A stretch of 64,000 bases of DNA from JBDIVL01 sp039794405 (GTDB taxonomy: Bacteria; Planctomycetota; Brocadiia; Brocadiales; Brocadiaceae): the NCBI GenBank assembly GCA_039794405.1, contig JBDIVL010000007.1, positions 1 to 64,000 on the forward strand, given 5' to 3'. Shown here piece after piece: positions 53,815 through 62,015 of the stretch. Position 1 is the stretch's first letter. Every line of letters starts with the position of its first letter. The notes under the pieces were generated by a model. That model ran no database searches, was not told the origin of the DNA, and was given only the letters and a program-made list of their open reading frames with translations. Both the position numbers and the translations under genes were made by a program.

Positions 53815-55200
53815 ATGTTCCTGGAAACAGTTCATTCAGAAGGGTTAGCGCACTTATCGTACATTTTTGGTGATAAAAGTAAGGCTGCAGTAATTGACCC
53901 ACGCCGGGACTGTGATGTGTATGTAGATATTGCATCCCGGCACGATGCACGTATTACCCATATTTTTGAAACGCATCGGAATGAGGATTACCTTATTGGT
54001 TCAAAAGAATTGGCACATCAAACAGGGGCAGAAATTCATCATGGAAGGCATATTCCTTTTCAGTATGGAAACCCTGTATTTGAAGGAGATAGTTTTATAT
54101 TGGGAGATATTCTCCTCAGGATACTGGAGACACCAGGCCACACCTATGAGAGCATCTCAATTGTCCTCACCGACAAAGGATTCAGCACTCAGGAACCAAT
54201 TGCAGTATTTACCGGAGATACCCTTTTCATAGGAGACGTTGGCCGCACAGACTTTTTTCCGGATAAACCGAAAGAGGTGGCAGGCCTTCTTTACGATAGT
54301 ATTTTTCAAAAAATCCTCTCCCTTGGCGAACAGGTAATTCTCTATCCGGCGCATGGAGCTGGTTCTGTGTGTGGCACCGGTATGGCATCAAGAGAATTCT
54401 CAACCATTGGTTATGAACGCAGGCACAACCCGGTTCTTCAAAAGACCCGAAATGAATTTATCAAGTATAAAGTTAATGAACATCATTACAAACCACCCTA
54501 TTTCAGTACCATGCATAGATTGAATTTGGAAGGACCACCTTTGCTCAAAAGTTTACCAAATCCTAAACCCCGAAACGTGGATGAATTTGATCAGGCTATG
54601 CATGAAGAAATGATCGTACTCGATGTACGCAGTCCTGAAGCTTTCACCGGTGCGTATATCCCCGGTAGTATTGCAATTCCTTTAGAAATGATTTCTTCAT
54701 TTGCCGGTTGGTTTCTGCCGTATGATAAACCAATCGGACTGGTTGTCGATCAATATGAGCAGGTAGAAACTGCGGTACGTTACCTGATACGGCTCGGATA
54801 CGATAATATTTCTGATTACCTTATGCAAGGAGTGTATAAATGGGAAATTAGCGGACGTAAATACGACAGAATTCCTACAATTTACGCAGGAGAAGTCATG
54901 CGGCGTATAAATACGAAAGAAACTTTTACTCTTTTGGATGTCCGGAGTAAAGGAGAATTTGAGAGAGGCCATTTGCCAAACGCCATCAATATATATGTAG
55001 GTGAATTGCCCAATAGCCTGGATAAAATTCCTAAAAATCATCATCCCTTGACGGTATTCTGCAGCACGGGTAAAAGGGCTACAATTGCAGCTTCACTATT
55101 AAAAAAGAACGGGTTTGAAGAAGTTGAAGATTGGCTCGGTTCCATGACAGCATGTTCTGCTATCAGTTGTCCAATCGTAACCCAGGATAAAAAAGGTTAA
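53815..55200 (+). CDS. MBL-fold persulfide dioxygenase-like / double-rhodanese fusion, copy 1
   Basis: 461 residues. The N-terminal metallo-beta-lactamase domain (1-245) resembles ETHE1/CstB. The HxHxDH motif reads H54-R-N-E-D-Y59. The residues matching the three iron ligands of ETHE1 are kept: H54, H109 (in TPGH) and D135 (in GDTLF). Two rhodanese domains follow. The first (about 260-350) has no cysteine in its active loop (VVDQYEQ); the second (about 365-455) has CSTGKR with its cysteine. Expected role: oxidation or transfer of persulfide sulfur. AGGAGAG precedes the ATG; it is in an operon with the DUF442 gene. Confidence 0.88.
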   Translation: MFLETVHSEGLAHLSYIFGDKSKAAVIDPRRDCDVYVDIASRHDARITHIFETHRNEDYLIGSKELAHQTGAEIHHGRHIPFQYGNPVFEGDSFILGDILLRILETPGHTYESISIVLTDKGFSTQEPIAVFTGDTLFIGDVGRTDFFPDKPKEVAGLLYDSIFQKILSLGEQVILYPAHGAGSVCGTGMASREFSTIGYERRHNPVLQKTRNEFIKYKVNEHHYKPPYFSTMHRLNLEGPPLLKSLPNPKPRNVDEFDQAMHEEMIVLDVRSPEAFTGAYIPGSIAIPLEMISSFAGWFLPYDKPIGLVVDQYEQVETAVRYLIRLGYDNISDYLMQGVYKWEISGRKYDRIPTIYAGEVMRRINTKETFTLLDVRSKGEFERGHLPNAINIYVGELPNSLDKIPKNHHPLTVFCSTGKRATIAASLLKKNGFEEVEDWLGSMTACSAISCPIVTQDKKG

Positions 55201-55377
55201 ATATAACGGCTTTCGGCGTGAGCTCAGCCGAACGATAAAGGGGGTTGTAAAATTCCGGAAAAATACAATTCCTCAATTCCCCTTTCTTAAGCGCTTATCT
55301 TTACCCATATCTTTCGTGGGGTGAGTAAGAGTATCGGTATTTTATCCTTCGTACTCCGGTAAGGAGTATATGACAAT

Positions 55378-55508
55378 GGGCAGGCAATTTATTGCCTGTA
55401 CGTGAATAAAACAAGTCCCATAGGGACGATTGAATTGTATCTGTTTCGGTCGTCCCTATGAGATACATCATTGACGTAATCCAAAAAACAGGCAACAAAT
55501 TGCCTGCC
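55378..55508. repeat. 131-bp MITE-like inverted-repeat element
   Basis: The outer arms GGGCAGGCAATTTATTGCCT (55378) and GGCAACAAATTGCCTGCC (55491) are near-complementary. Inner arms CATAGGGACGA (55419-55429) and TCGTCCCTATG (55450-55460) are exactly complementary. A nested double hairpin with no coding capacity. Confidence 0.65.
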
Positions 55509-55668
55509 TACTATCAACAGCCCTTATCGGGCTGAAAAGATGTGGATAAGGATAAGCTCTTAAGGGGGGCTTCATAGGACTAACTTGATTGTATAGGAAT
55601 TTTCATTTTATGTAAGCGGCTTTCTCAGGGTGGCACGGACAAACTTTGTTTGTACGTGCTGCCCTTAG

Positions 55669-55790
55669 GGTTGGTTCCACCGTCCACAATTGAACCGAAA
55701 CGTTTTGTATGTTTTCCTATGCCTGTTACCAATCAAAAACGTGCAGGCCTATGGTAAACGCATGGTTCAATCTAAATGGTTGAACCAACC
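55669..55790 (+). repeat. Dispersed intergenic repeat (GGTTCAATC family)
   Basis: It aligns over about 90 bp with the reverse of 640-740. Its right end is the inverted pair GGTTCAATC / GGTTGAACC, as in the compact copy at 15182. Confidence 0.6.
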
Positions 55791-55873
55791 ATCAGTTCGC
55801 TAAAGGCGATAAGTTTAGATTAAACGTCCATTCTTAAAAGGATGGAAAAATGAGGAAGGAGGACACCTAGGTC

Positions 55874-57241
55874 GTGTTTTTGGAAACGGTACGATCGGAA
55901 GGGCTGGCACATCTATCATATCTTATCGGTGATAAAGGAAAAATGGTTGTTATTGATCCAAGGTTTGATTGTGAAATCTATGTAGATATTGCTTACCGCC
56001 ATAATTCACGCATCACCCACATTTTCGAAACACATTGTAATGAGGATTATGTTATTGGCTCCACACGGCTGGCAAAACGTACCGGAGCAAATATTTATCA
56101 TGGAAGGCATACCTCCTTCAAGTACGGAGATTCTGTATCTGAAGGTGATACCTTTGAGTTGGGCAATATTCTCCTCAGTATATTAGAAACACCAGGACAT
56201 ACGTATGAGAGTATCTCAATCGTTTTAGCCGATAAAAATTTCAGTAAAGAGCCAGTTGCAGTTTTTACAGGAGATACGTTATTTATCGGTAATACAGGCC
56301 GGATAGACTTTTTCCCGGATCAGATTGAGAACTGCGCAGTATTACTTTATGATAGTATTTTCAAGAAACTCCTTCCCCTTGGTGACCATGTAATTCTTTA
56401 TCCAGCTCATGGAGGCGGGTCTATATGCGGGATTAATATAGCATCACGGGAGTTCTCAACCCTCGGTTATGAGCGAAAGTATAACCCCATTCTTCAGATG
56501 AATCGTGACGAATTTATCAAACATAAGGCTCATGAGCATCACTACAAGCCCCCATACTTCAGCAGTATGTGGAAGCATAATCTTGAAGGAGCACCTTCAC
56601 TGAAAAACTTACAAGAACCAGCACCAATCAACATTGATAAATTTGCCATGGCTATAAACAACGGGATGATTGTACTCGATGTACGCAGTCTCGAAGCCTT
56701 TGCAAGCGCCTATATTCCCGGCAGTATTGCAATTCCTTTAGAAATAATTCCTATATTTGCCGGTTGGTTTTTACCGTATGATAAACCAATCGGGCTGGTC
56801 ATTGACCAGTATGAACAGGCAGAAAAAGCTGCCCGTTATCTGATACGACTTGGCTATGATAATATCTGTGGCTATCTTGAACACGGGATGTACGAATGGG
56901 GAGCCAGTGGACATACGTGTGATAAAATTCCTGCCGTTTACACAGGAGAAATACTGCGGCGTTTAAACATGAAAAACACCTTTACCCTTCTGGATGTCCG
57001 CTGCAAAGAAGAATTCGAAAAAGGTCATTTACCAAATGCTATCAATATATATGTAGGAGAACTACCCGACTATCTGGATAAAATCCCTAAGGACCAGCTC
57101 ATAACTTGTTTTTGTACTACTGGCAAAAGGGCGATAATTGCCGCATCAATACTGAAAAGGAACGGGTTTCAAAAAGTTGAAGACTGGTTAGGTTCCATAA
57201 CTGCATGCGCTGCCCTGGGTTACCCAGTAGTAAGCAGATAA
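55874..57241 (+). CDS. MBL-fold persulfide dioxygenase-like / double-rhodanese fusion, copy 2
   Basis: 455 residues beginning at GTG 55874, aligned with the start of copy 1 (FLETVRSEGLAHLSY against FLETVHSEGLAHLSY). The metal motif reads H54-C-N-E-D-Y59, with TPGH and GDTLF kept as in copy 1. The first rhodanese domain again lacks a cysteine (VIDQYEQ); the second has CTTGKR. Roughly three quarters identical to copy 1. The repeat-filled spacer with its own ribosome site suggests separate expression. Confidence 0.87.
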   Translation: MFLETVRSEGLAHLSYLIGDKGKMVVIDPRFDCEIYVDIAYRHNSRITHIFETHCNEDYVIGSTRLAKRTGANIYHGRHTSFKYGDSVSEGDTFELGNILLSILETPGHTYESISIVLADKNFSKEPVAVFTGDTLFIGNTGRIDFFPDQIENCAVLLYDSIFKKLLPLGDHVILYPAHGGGSICGINIASREFSTLGYERKYNPILQMNRDEFIKHKAHEHHYKPPYFSSMWKHNLEGAPSLKNLQEPAPINIDKFAMAINNGMIVLDVRSLEAFASAYIPGSIAIPLEIIPIFAGWFLPYDKPIGLVIDQYEQAEKAARYLIRLGYDNICGYLEHGMYEWGASGHTCDKIPAVYTGEILRRLNMKNTFTLLDVRCKEEFEKGHLPNAINIYVGELPDYLDKIPKDQLITCFCTTGKRAIIAASILKRNGFQKVEDWLGSITACAALGYPVVSR

Positions 57242-57360
57242 GAATAGCCCGGCATTACCATAATTCCTCTTGCGAATAAACAGCCTTATGTCAATAACTT
57301 TTCAAAACAACGACTACTCTTGTCTGTCTTATAAATTTTTAAGGAAAGGAGGTGAGAACT

Positions 57361-57540
57361 ATGTGTATGAGTTGTGGTTGTGGTGCAGCAAAGGAAGATC
57401 ACGGGAATAAAGACCATATTACTATGGATGACATCGAAAGGGCAGCAAAAGCTGCTGGAATAACGCCAGAAGAAGTTGTTCAAAACATTCAACAAACAGT
57501 TCAGCAACATTCAAAAAGTGGAACGACCCGCCAGCCTTAG
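57361..57540 (+). CDS. 59-residue small protein with MCMSCGC start
   Basis: The ATG at 57361 has a perfect ribosome site (AAGGAGGTGA) 5 nt upstream. The N-terminus MCMSCGCGAAKEDHG holds three cysteines and a histidine, a plausible metal or thiol site. The remainder is an amphipathic helix-turn-helix (MDDIERAAKAAGITPEEVVQ) and a polar tail. It ends at a GC-rich hairpin. Its start resembles the 31-residue protein at 26868 (MCMTC). I do not recognise a named family. Its place after the persulfide enzymes suggests sulfur or redox handling. Confidence 0.8.
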   Translation: MCMSCGCGAAKEDHGNKDHITMDDIERAAKAAGITPEEVVQNIQQTVQQHSKSGTTRQP

Positions 57541-57574
57541 ATTAAAAAATTTAATATCCCATATGTCTGATAGA

Positions 57575-57602
57575 GGGTGGGTATCTTGGTGTATACCCAC
57601 CC
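57575..57602 (+). terminator. Hairpin terminator after the MCMSC gene
   Basis: GGGTGGGTAT and ATACCCACCC form a perfect 10-bp stem with an 8-nt loop, 35 bp after the stop codon. No T run follows, so termination strength is uncertain. Confidence 0.55.
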
Positions 57603-57717
57603 CAAAAACCCTCATGTACGATAATTTTCCTTTTACTTTCACGGAAGCTACCGGTATATTGGATGAACGTATTAAAACATTCTTTTGCATGGTAAAGATG
57701 TCCATTAAGGTTTAATC

Positions 57718-58533
57718 ATGTATTCTATTAACAAATATTGCTTTCATGAATTTAAAATCACATCCGGACACAGGGCAAATTATGCCGTCCTTTCTAATCC
57801 TGAGTTTGAAAAGAACCAATGGGGTATAAAATATTCTCCTGCCAACAACTATTCACGGGAATATAAAATCCTTTCCCTCTTCTCACATCCGCAAATCCCC
57901 GTCCGACATAAAGAAGGAAACGACATGATGTATAAAGACGGCAAATCAGTATTAATCCAACATTATCTCATCATGACCCATTTTGAGGGAGAGGATGTCG
58001 TTGAATACTACAGGAAGAAAGAGCTACCGAACCAGCAAGAAATTGGATTTGTGCTCCAGTATTTTTCCAGTGCAATGTCACCCCTGCAGTACATGCACTC
58101 CAAAGGATATATACACTCTGACATAAAACCAGGCCACCTCATTTTAAATCCTGAAACGGGTACTATGGGGCTTATTGATCTTGAATGTACGATTAAAACA
58201 GGAGAGATTATTTGTGGCATGAGCAAGGATTACGCATCGCCGGAGCAAAAAGAAATGATCCGTCTACTACGCAACCTCTCTGGTAAAGGAGATGAAAAGT
58301 CTGTCCTGAAAAAGGTTAAACTCACTACCGCCTCTGACCTTTATTCTATAGGTTTGATCCTCTACCAGATAATTACAAAGAAATTGTGGCAAGAAATACG
58401 TATCCCACCGAAAGAAATCAACAAGGCCGTTCCAGACAGGCTGAATAGGATCGTTCTTGGACTACTCGAGGAAAACAACGATAACCGCATCCATTCCGCT
58501 GAAGTACTAAAATCTGAATTAGAATCGGTGTAG
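57718..58533 (+). CDS. Divergent serine/threonine protein-kinase-like protein
   Basis: 271 residues, a single kinase fold without membrane helix. Subdomain II lysine is seen in WGIKYSP. The catalytic loop reads YIHSDIKPGHLIL, so HRD is HSD (D135 kept) and the metal-binding Asn is His140. The DFG position reads DLE. The activation-end motif is DYASPEQ. The glycine-rich loop is not recognisable. It could be a weak kinase or a pseudokinase. Convergent with the restriction-methyltransferase gene, whose end is 22 bp away. Confidence 0.75.
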   Translation: MYSINKYCFHEFKITSGHRANYAVLSNPEFEKNQWGIKYSPANNYSREYKILSLFSHPQIPVRHKEGNDMMYKDGKSVLIQHYLIMTHFEGEDVVEYYRKKELPNQQEIGFVLQYFSSAMSPLQYMHSKGYIHSDIKPGHLILNPETGTMGLIDLECTIKTGEIICGMSKDYASPEQKEMIRLLRNLSGKGDEKSVLKKVKLTTASDLYSIGLILYQIITKKLWQEIRIPPKEINKAVPDRLNRIVLGLLEENNDNRIHSAEVLKSELESV

Positions 58534-58555
58534 TCCCCAGAGATCAGTAAAAAAG

Positions 58556-61500
58556 TTAAAATTTAAATTTGTTACCGATCACATTATCTTCTACAACCGG
58601 ATATATATCATCGATTAATTTTTGGATTTCAATCGTCTTTTTAATGGCCGCAGTGATATTACAGTAATGTTTTATTTCATCAAGTGCTAATTTCCTGTCT
58701 TTTCTGTCCTTTAGCCATTTTTCGCATACCTGATAGCCACCGGTCTGATATCCAAATACTTCTGATTCTATGTCCTCAAAATATTGGTCTTTGTTTATGA
58801 ATAATTTTGCGTGTTCATATCTTAACTTCTCAACCCTATTGTCTCCCTTACCCTGAAATTTGGCGAAGGATGGATTAATTTCTGATGGTTTCAGCAGGTG
58901 TAAATCAACGAGCCTTTTCCCATATTCAGCGATTTTGCTAAATGACTTGTAGTCTTTCGAAAATGGTACTCTGGGAAAATCTATCTTCAGGAATTCTGAA
59001 TATTTTGTCCGATAAACATTTGAATAGAGGATAGCGTATACATAAAAGAAGATTTGTTCAGGAGAAGGTGCTTTCTTATAATTCCTTGTAAGTTGTTCTA
59101 TTATTATAGGAGACAGGTTCGGCTTCTTTGCCAAAAAATCTGACTGTGGTTCAAAGAGCATTAAATTACGGACTGAGGACCGTTTTTCAGGGTTACTCTT
59201 TTCTGGATAGAGATAAAGCGGAAAAATGGAACATATGCCACGGTTGCTTACAAAGTATCGATTATCAGTGATGTTCTGGACACAAGAGATATAATTATAA
59301 ATTGTTACAGGATCATAAACATACTGACGCATAGTAACTAAACCCAAATTGTCTTTCAAAAAATATTGCATTACATCATAGCGGTCTCTATCAATTAATT
59401 CAGGTCTGTAACAGATAAATCTATTATCAAAGGGGCGATAAGAGTATGGAATGATAGATTTTTCCCAATGTTCTTTTTTTACCTTATCCCTTGCTTCTTT
59501 TAATATAAAATCATGCGTATCCTTTAAATCCAATCCCTGCCTTACCAATTCATCAGATAAATTACTGGTAAATATTAACATCTTTTGCTTAATTTCATCT
59601 TTTGTAAATCCTACCACGAAATGATCGCGATGGGTCTTTACACCGCTGGAAGACTGGGTAAATATTTCTGGAATACCCCAAAATTTATCGTAGCTAACTT
59701 GGTGCGAAAAATCTTTTGCAACAAAAAAGTAGTACGGTTCCGAAGGACTTAATTTTTCCCACTTTGTTGATTTAATGTCATTTTCATTCAGATAATCATA
59801 TTTCTTTTTCCACTTGCCATAAATATCCTGATAGAATACCTTTCCCGGACCTTTTTGATTTCTTTCTTTGATGAAAAGAGCAATTGACACCCCTTGTTGA
59901 ATATCAAAGACATTTTCATCCTTCGAACCGTCAGGACACTTTTCTCCTATTCGGCTATTTCCATGGAGATTCAAGATGTAAATTTCGGTAAAACTTTCCA
60001 ACAATTTCTTTCTCATGCCCCGATGAATTAGGCCAGAGAGATATGAATTGTTTGTAATCATTCCAATAACACCCTTACCAGATTTATCAATTTTCCAGTG
60101 GGCAAACCGGATAAATTTGATATAGTCGTCAGAAAGAGGTTGAATATTCTTTTCATCGCGGACGTCTTCTTTATAAACTTCCATCGCTCTTTCAATAAAA
60201 TCAGATTTATTAGCCGAGCTTACAGAGTATGGTGGATTCCCAAGTATTACCAGAATTGGCTGATCTCTTTTTACTTTACCTGCCAAGTGTGATTCTTCAG
60301 ACAGGGATGCCATGCCTGGCAAATTAGTTTGGGCAAGCTCTTCCATTTCCAGGGTGTTTGTCAAATAAAGTTTTACCCTATCATTATCACGAAGCCTGTG
60401 TCCAAGTTCTTCCAGAAGAAAAGACATCTTTAAATGACCTATTGCATAAGGTGCCATCATAAGTTCAAAGGCATAGAAATTATTAAGAATATGTTCCTCA
60501 ATAAAACGTTCCCTGCCACCTTCACCATATTTTGACGTAAACTCTTCTACAGCGATTTTTGAAGCCTCAGCCAAAAATGTTAACGTTCCTGCCGCCGGAT
60601 CAAGGACAGTAACTAATTCGTTTGCAAAACCATCGTTTCTATGAAAGTGATCCTTGAGAATAGTATGCAAAGAACGCACAATATAAGAAACCACTGGTTC
60701 TGGGGTGTAATAGACACCTCTGAGTTCCCTTGTTTCTGGATCGTATTTAGCCAGGAAGGTTTCATAAAAGTGGACTACAGGGTCTTTCCCTTTCCCTTCA
60801 TGGAAATATTGGTGAAGAATCTTGTTTACATCAGTAACCGATAGGATCTCTGAGATATCATCAACGATCCATTCCATTTGCCTGGGTAATTCTTCAAGTG
60901 AGATGAACCTGAAAATATCCCTTAAAATGCCAATCGTGTGGGGAATATTATCATAAGCAAGTTTCCTATTAAAATTTTTCTTTACACGAATTCTTGATGC
61001 GAAAAGTCCGTAAGTAGTTGTTTGTGAATAAAGATCGGCAAATCCTTCTTTTGAAAGATCGTTTATGAGATATGTCTTAAAAGCCTCATAGAACCCTATC
61101 AGGCTACCCCTTTTACCTTCCTCTTCTTCTCTTAATTCATGGGTAATCACTTCATCTCTTAAGAAACGTGTCTTATCTGCCAGCACCCGCGCCAAAGATT
61201 CGGCATCATAGAATTTTGGCAGCGAGTAGGAAAAGAATTTCTCCAATAATGTTAAAAAATCTGATTCTTTTTCGGCAGGTGGGATTGTTTTAAGTTTGTG
61301 CATAACAAAAGGTCTGCCAATAAGTACCTTATCTATTAATTCACCGTTACGGTAAAGCCTGAATTCAAAGAAATTGGTTAGTATAAGATTAGGGAAGGTT
61401 TTTACATAACGCTTCAACTGCTCAGTTGTTTCTACTTGGTCTAAATACTCAGTAGTTGGGGCCTTGGCTTCGATATATCCTATAATATGTTGAGTCCCAT

Positions 61501-61687
61501 CCCAGACTCTAAAATCAGGATTTCCAGCCTCTGTCTTCTTTGGTAAGGTAGTTATATGGATATGTTTTTTACCTTTAGATTCCGTATATTTTTGTAAGAA
61601 TCCTGCAAGGGCATAATAGTAACTTTCTTCTGTAGCGTCTCCACGGTTATAAGTCCCATATATCTCTTTTAAGTATAATTTCAACAT
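58556..61687 (-). CDS. Type IIG/ISP-like restriction enzyme and adenine methyltransferase fusion
   Basis: 1043 residues. An N-terminal nuclease-like domain has a PD-ExK pattern (GNPDFRVWD then GYIEAKAP, near 53-77). The gamma-type N6-adenine methyltransferase has motif I VLDPAAGTLTFL near 362 and motif IV LGNPPYSV near 483. The C-terminal half (about 640-1040) resembles the target-recognition region of type ISP enzymes. No helicase domain lies between nuclease and methylase, so the order is that of a single-chain type IIG enzyme. No separate specificity or methylase gene is adjacent. Confidence 0.87.
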   Translation of the reverse strand: MLKLYLKEIYGTYNRGDATEESYYYALAGFLQKYTESKGKKHIHITTLPKKTEAGNPDFRVWDGTQHIIGYIEAKAPTTEYLDQVETTEQLKRYVKTFPNLILTNFFEFRLYRNGELIDKVLIGRPFVMHKLKTIPPAEKESDFLTLLEKFFSYSLPKFYDAESLARVLADKTRFLRDEVITHELREEEEGKRGSLIGFYEAFKTYLINDLSKEGFADLYSQTTTYGLFASRIRVKKNFNRKLAYDNIPHTIGILRDIFRFISLEELPRQMEWIVDDISEILSVTDVNKILHQYFHEGKGKDPVVHFYETFLAKYDPETRELRGVYYTPEPVVSYIVRSLHTILKDHFHRNDGFANELVTVLDPAAGTLTFLAEASKIAVEEFTSKYGEGGRERFIEEHILNNFYAFELMMAPYAIGHLKMSFLLEELGHRLRDNDRVKLYLTNTLEMEELAQTNLPGMASLSEESHLAGKVKRDQPILVILGNPPYSVSSANKSDFIERAMEVYKEDVRDEKNIQPLSDDYIKFIRFAHWKIDKSGKGVIGMITNNSYLSGLIHRGMRKKLLESFTEIYILNLHGNSRIGEKCPDGSKDENVFDIQQGVSIALFIKERNQKGPGKVFYQDIYGKWKKKYDYLNENDIKSTKWEKLSPSEPYYFFVAKDFSHQVSYDKFWGIPEIFTQSSSGVKTHRDHFVVGFTKDEIKQKMLIFTSNLSDELVRQGLDLKDTHDFILKEARDKVKKEHWEKSIIPYSYRPFDNRFICYRPELIDRDRYDVMQYFLKDNLGLVTMRQYVYDPVTIYNYISCVQNITDNRYFVSNRGICSIFPLYLYPEKSNPEKRSSVRNLMLFEPQSDFLAKKPNLSPIIIEQLTRNYKKAPSPEQIFFYVYAILYSNVYRTKYSEFLKIDFPRVPFSKDYKSFSKIAEYGKRLVDLHLLKPSEINPSFAKFQGKGDNRVEKLRYEHAKLFINKDQYFEDIESEVFGYQTGGYQVCEKWLKDRKDRKLALDEIKHYCNITAAIKKTIEIQKLIDDIYPVVEDNVIGNKFKF

Positions 61688-62015
61688 GTTATTATCTAAA
61701 ATATTATTCTTTTAATTTGGCACGGAGTATAAGGAATTTAAGGAGATATTTCAATGTTATTTTGATTTAGTGCCTATTATAGGAGGAACAAAACATTTTC
61801 CTTGTAGTGGCAAGGCGCGCCCTGCCACTACAAGGTTAAAAGTTACCGAAAGCCTAACTAAACGTATAGGAATTTTCATTTTATTTAAGAGGGTTATACA
61901 TTGTATAGCATGGAAAATCCTCCTTTATTAAGGAAGGCTTAGCGGAATATCTTAAAAGGTTTTTTGGTTATCTTTGACAATTGCTAATACATTTATAGCT
62001 TTAGAGTTGCGAGGT
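61688..62015. other. Intergenic region with hairpin repeat
   Basis: CCTTGTAGTGGCA (61800-61812) and its exact complement (61823-61835) form a 13-bp hairpin with a 10-nt loop. AAAAGTTACCGAAAGCCTAA and AACGTATAGGAATTTTC follow, which recur reversed around 8140-8290 and partly at 55596. No gene. The remaining sequence is the 3' region of the nitrite/formate channel operon and the leader of the restriction gene. Confidence 0.6.

Larger units (their letters stand above)
55201..55873. other. 670-bp spacer between the two MBL-rhodanese genes, rich in repeats
   Basis: It contains a hairpin after the stop (TTCGGC/GCCGAA, 55213-55234), an imperfect inverted-repeat element (55378-55508), a word TATAGGAATTTTCATTTTAT (55596-55615) shared with 61871-61890, and a GGTTCAATC-family copy (55669-55790). 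No gene. The next gene starts at a GTG with AGGAGGA about 11 nt upstream. Confidence 0.6.

Noticed and set aside
58556..61687. PglX-type methyltransferase of a BREX defence system
   Set aside because: An N-terminal nuclease-like domain is present and no brx/pgl genes surround it; the neighbouring kinase-like protein is not PglW-like.
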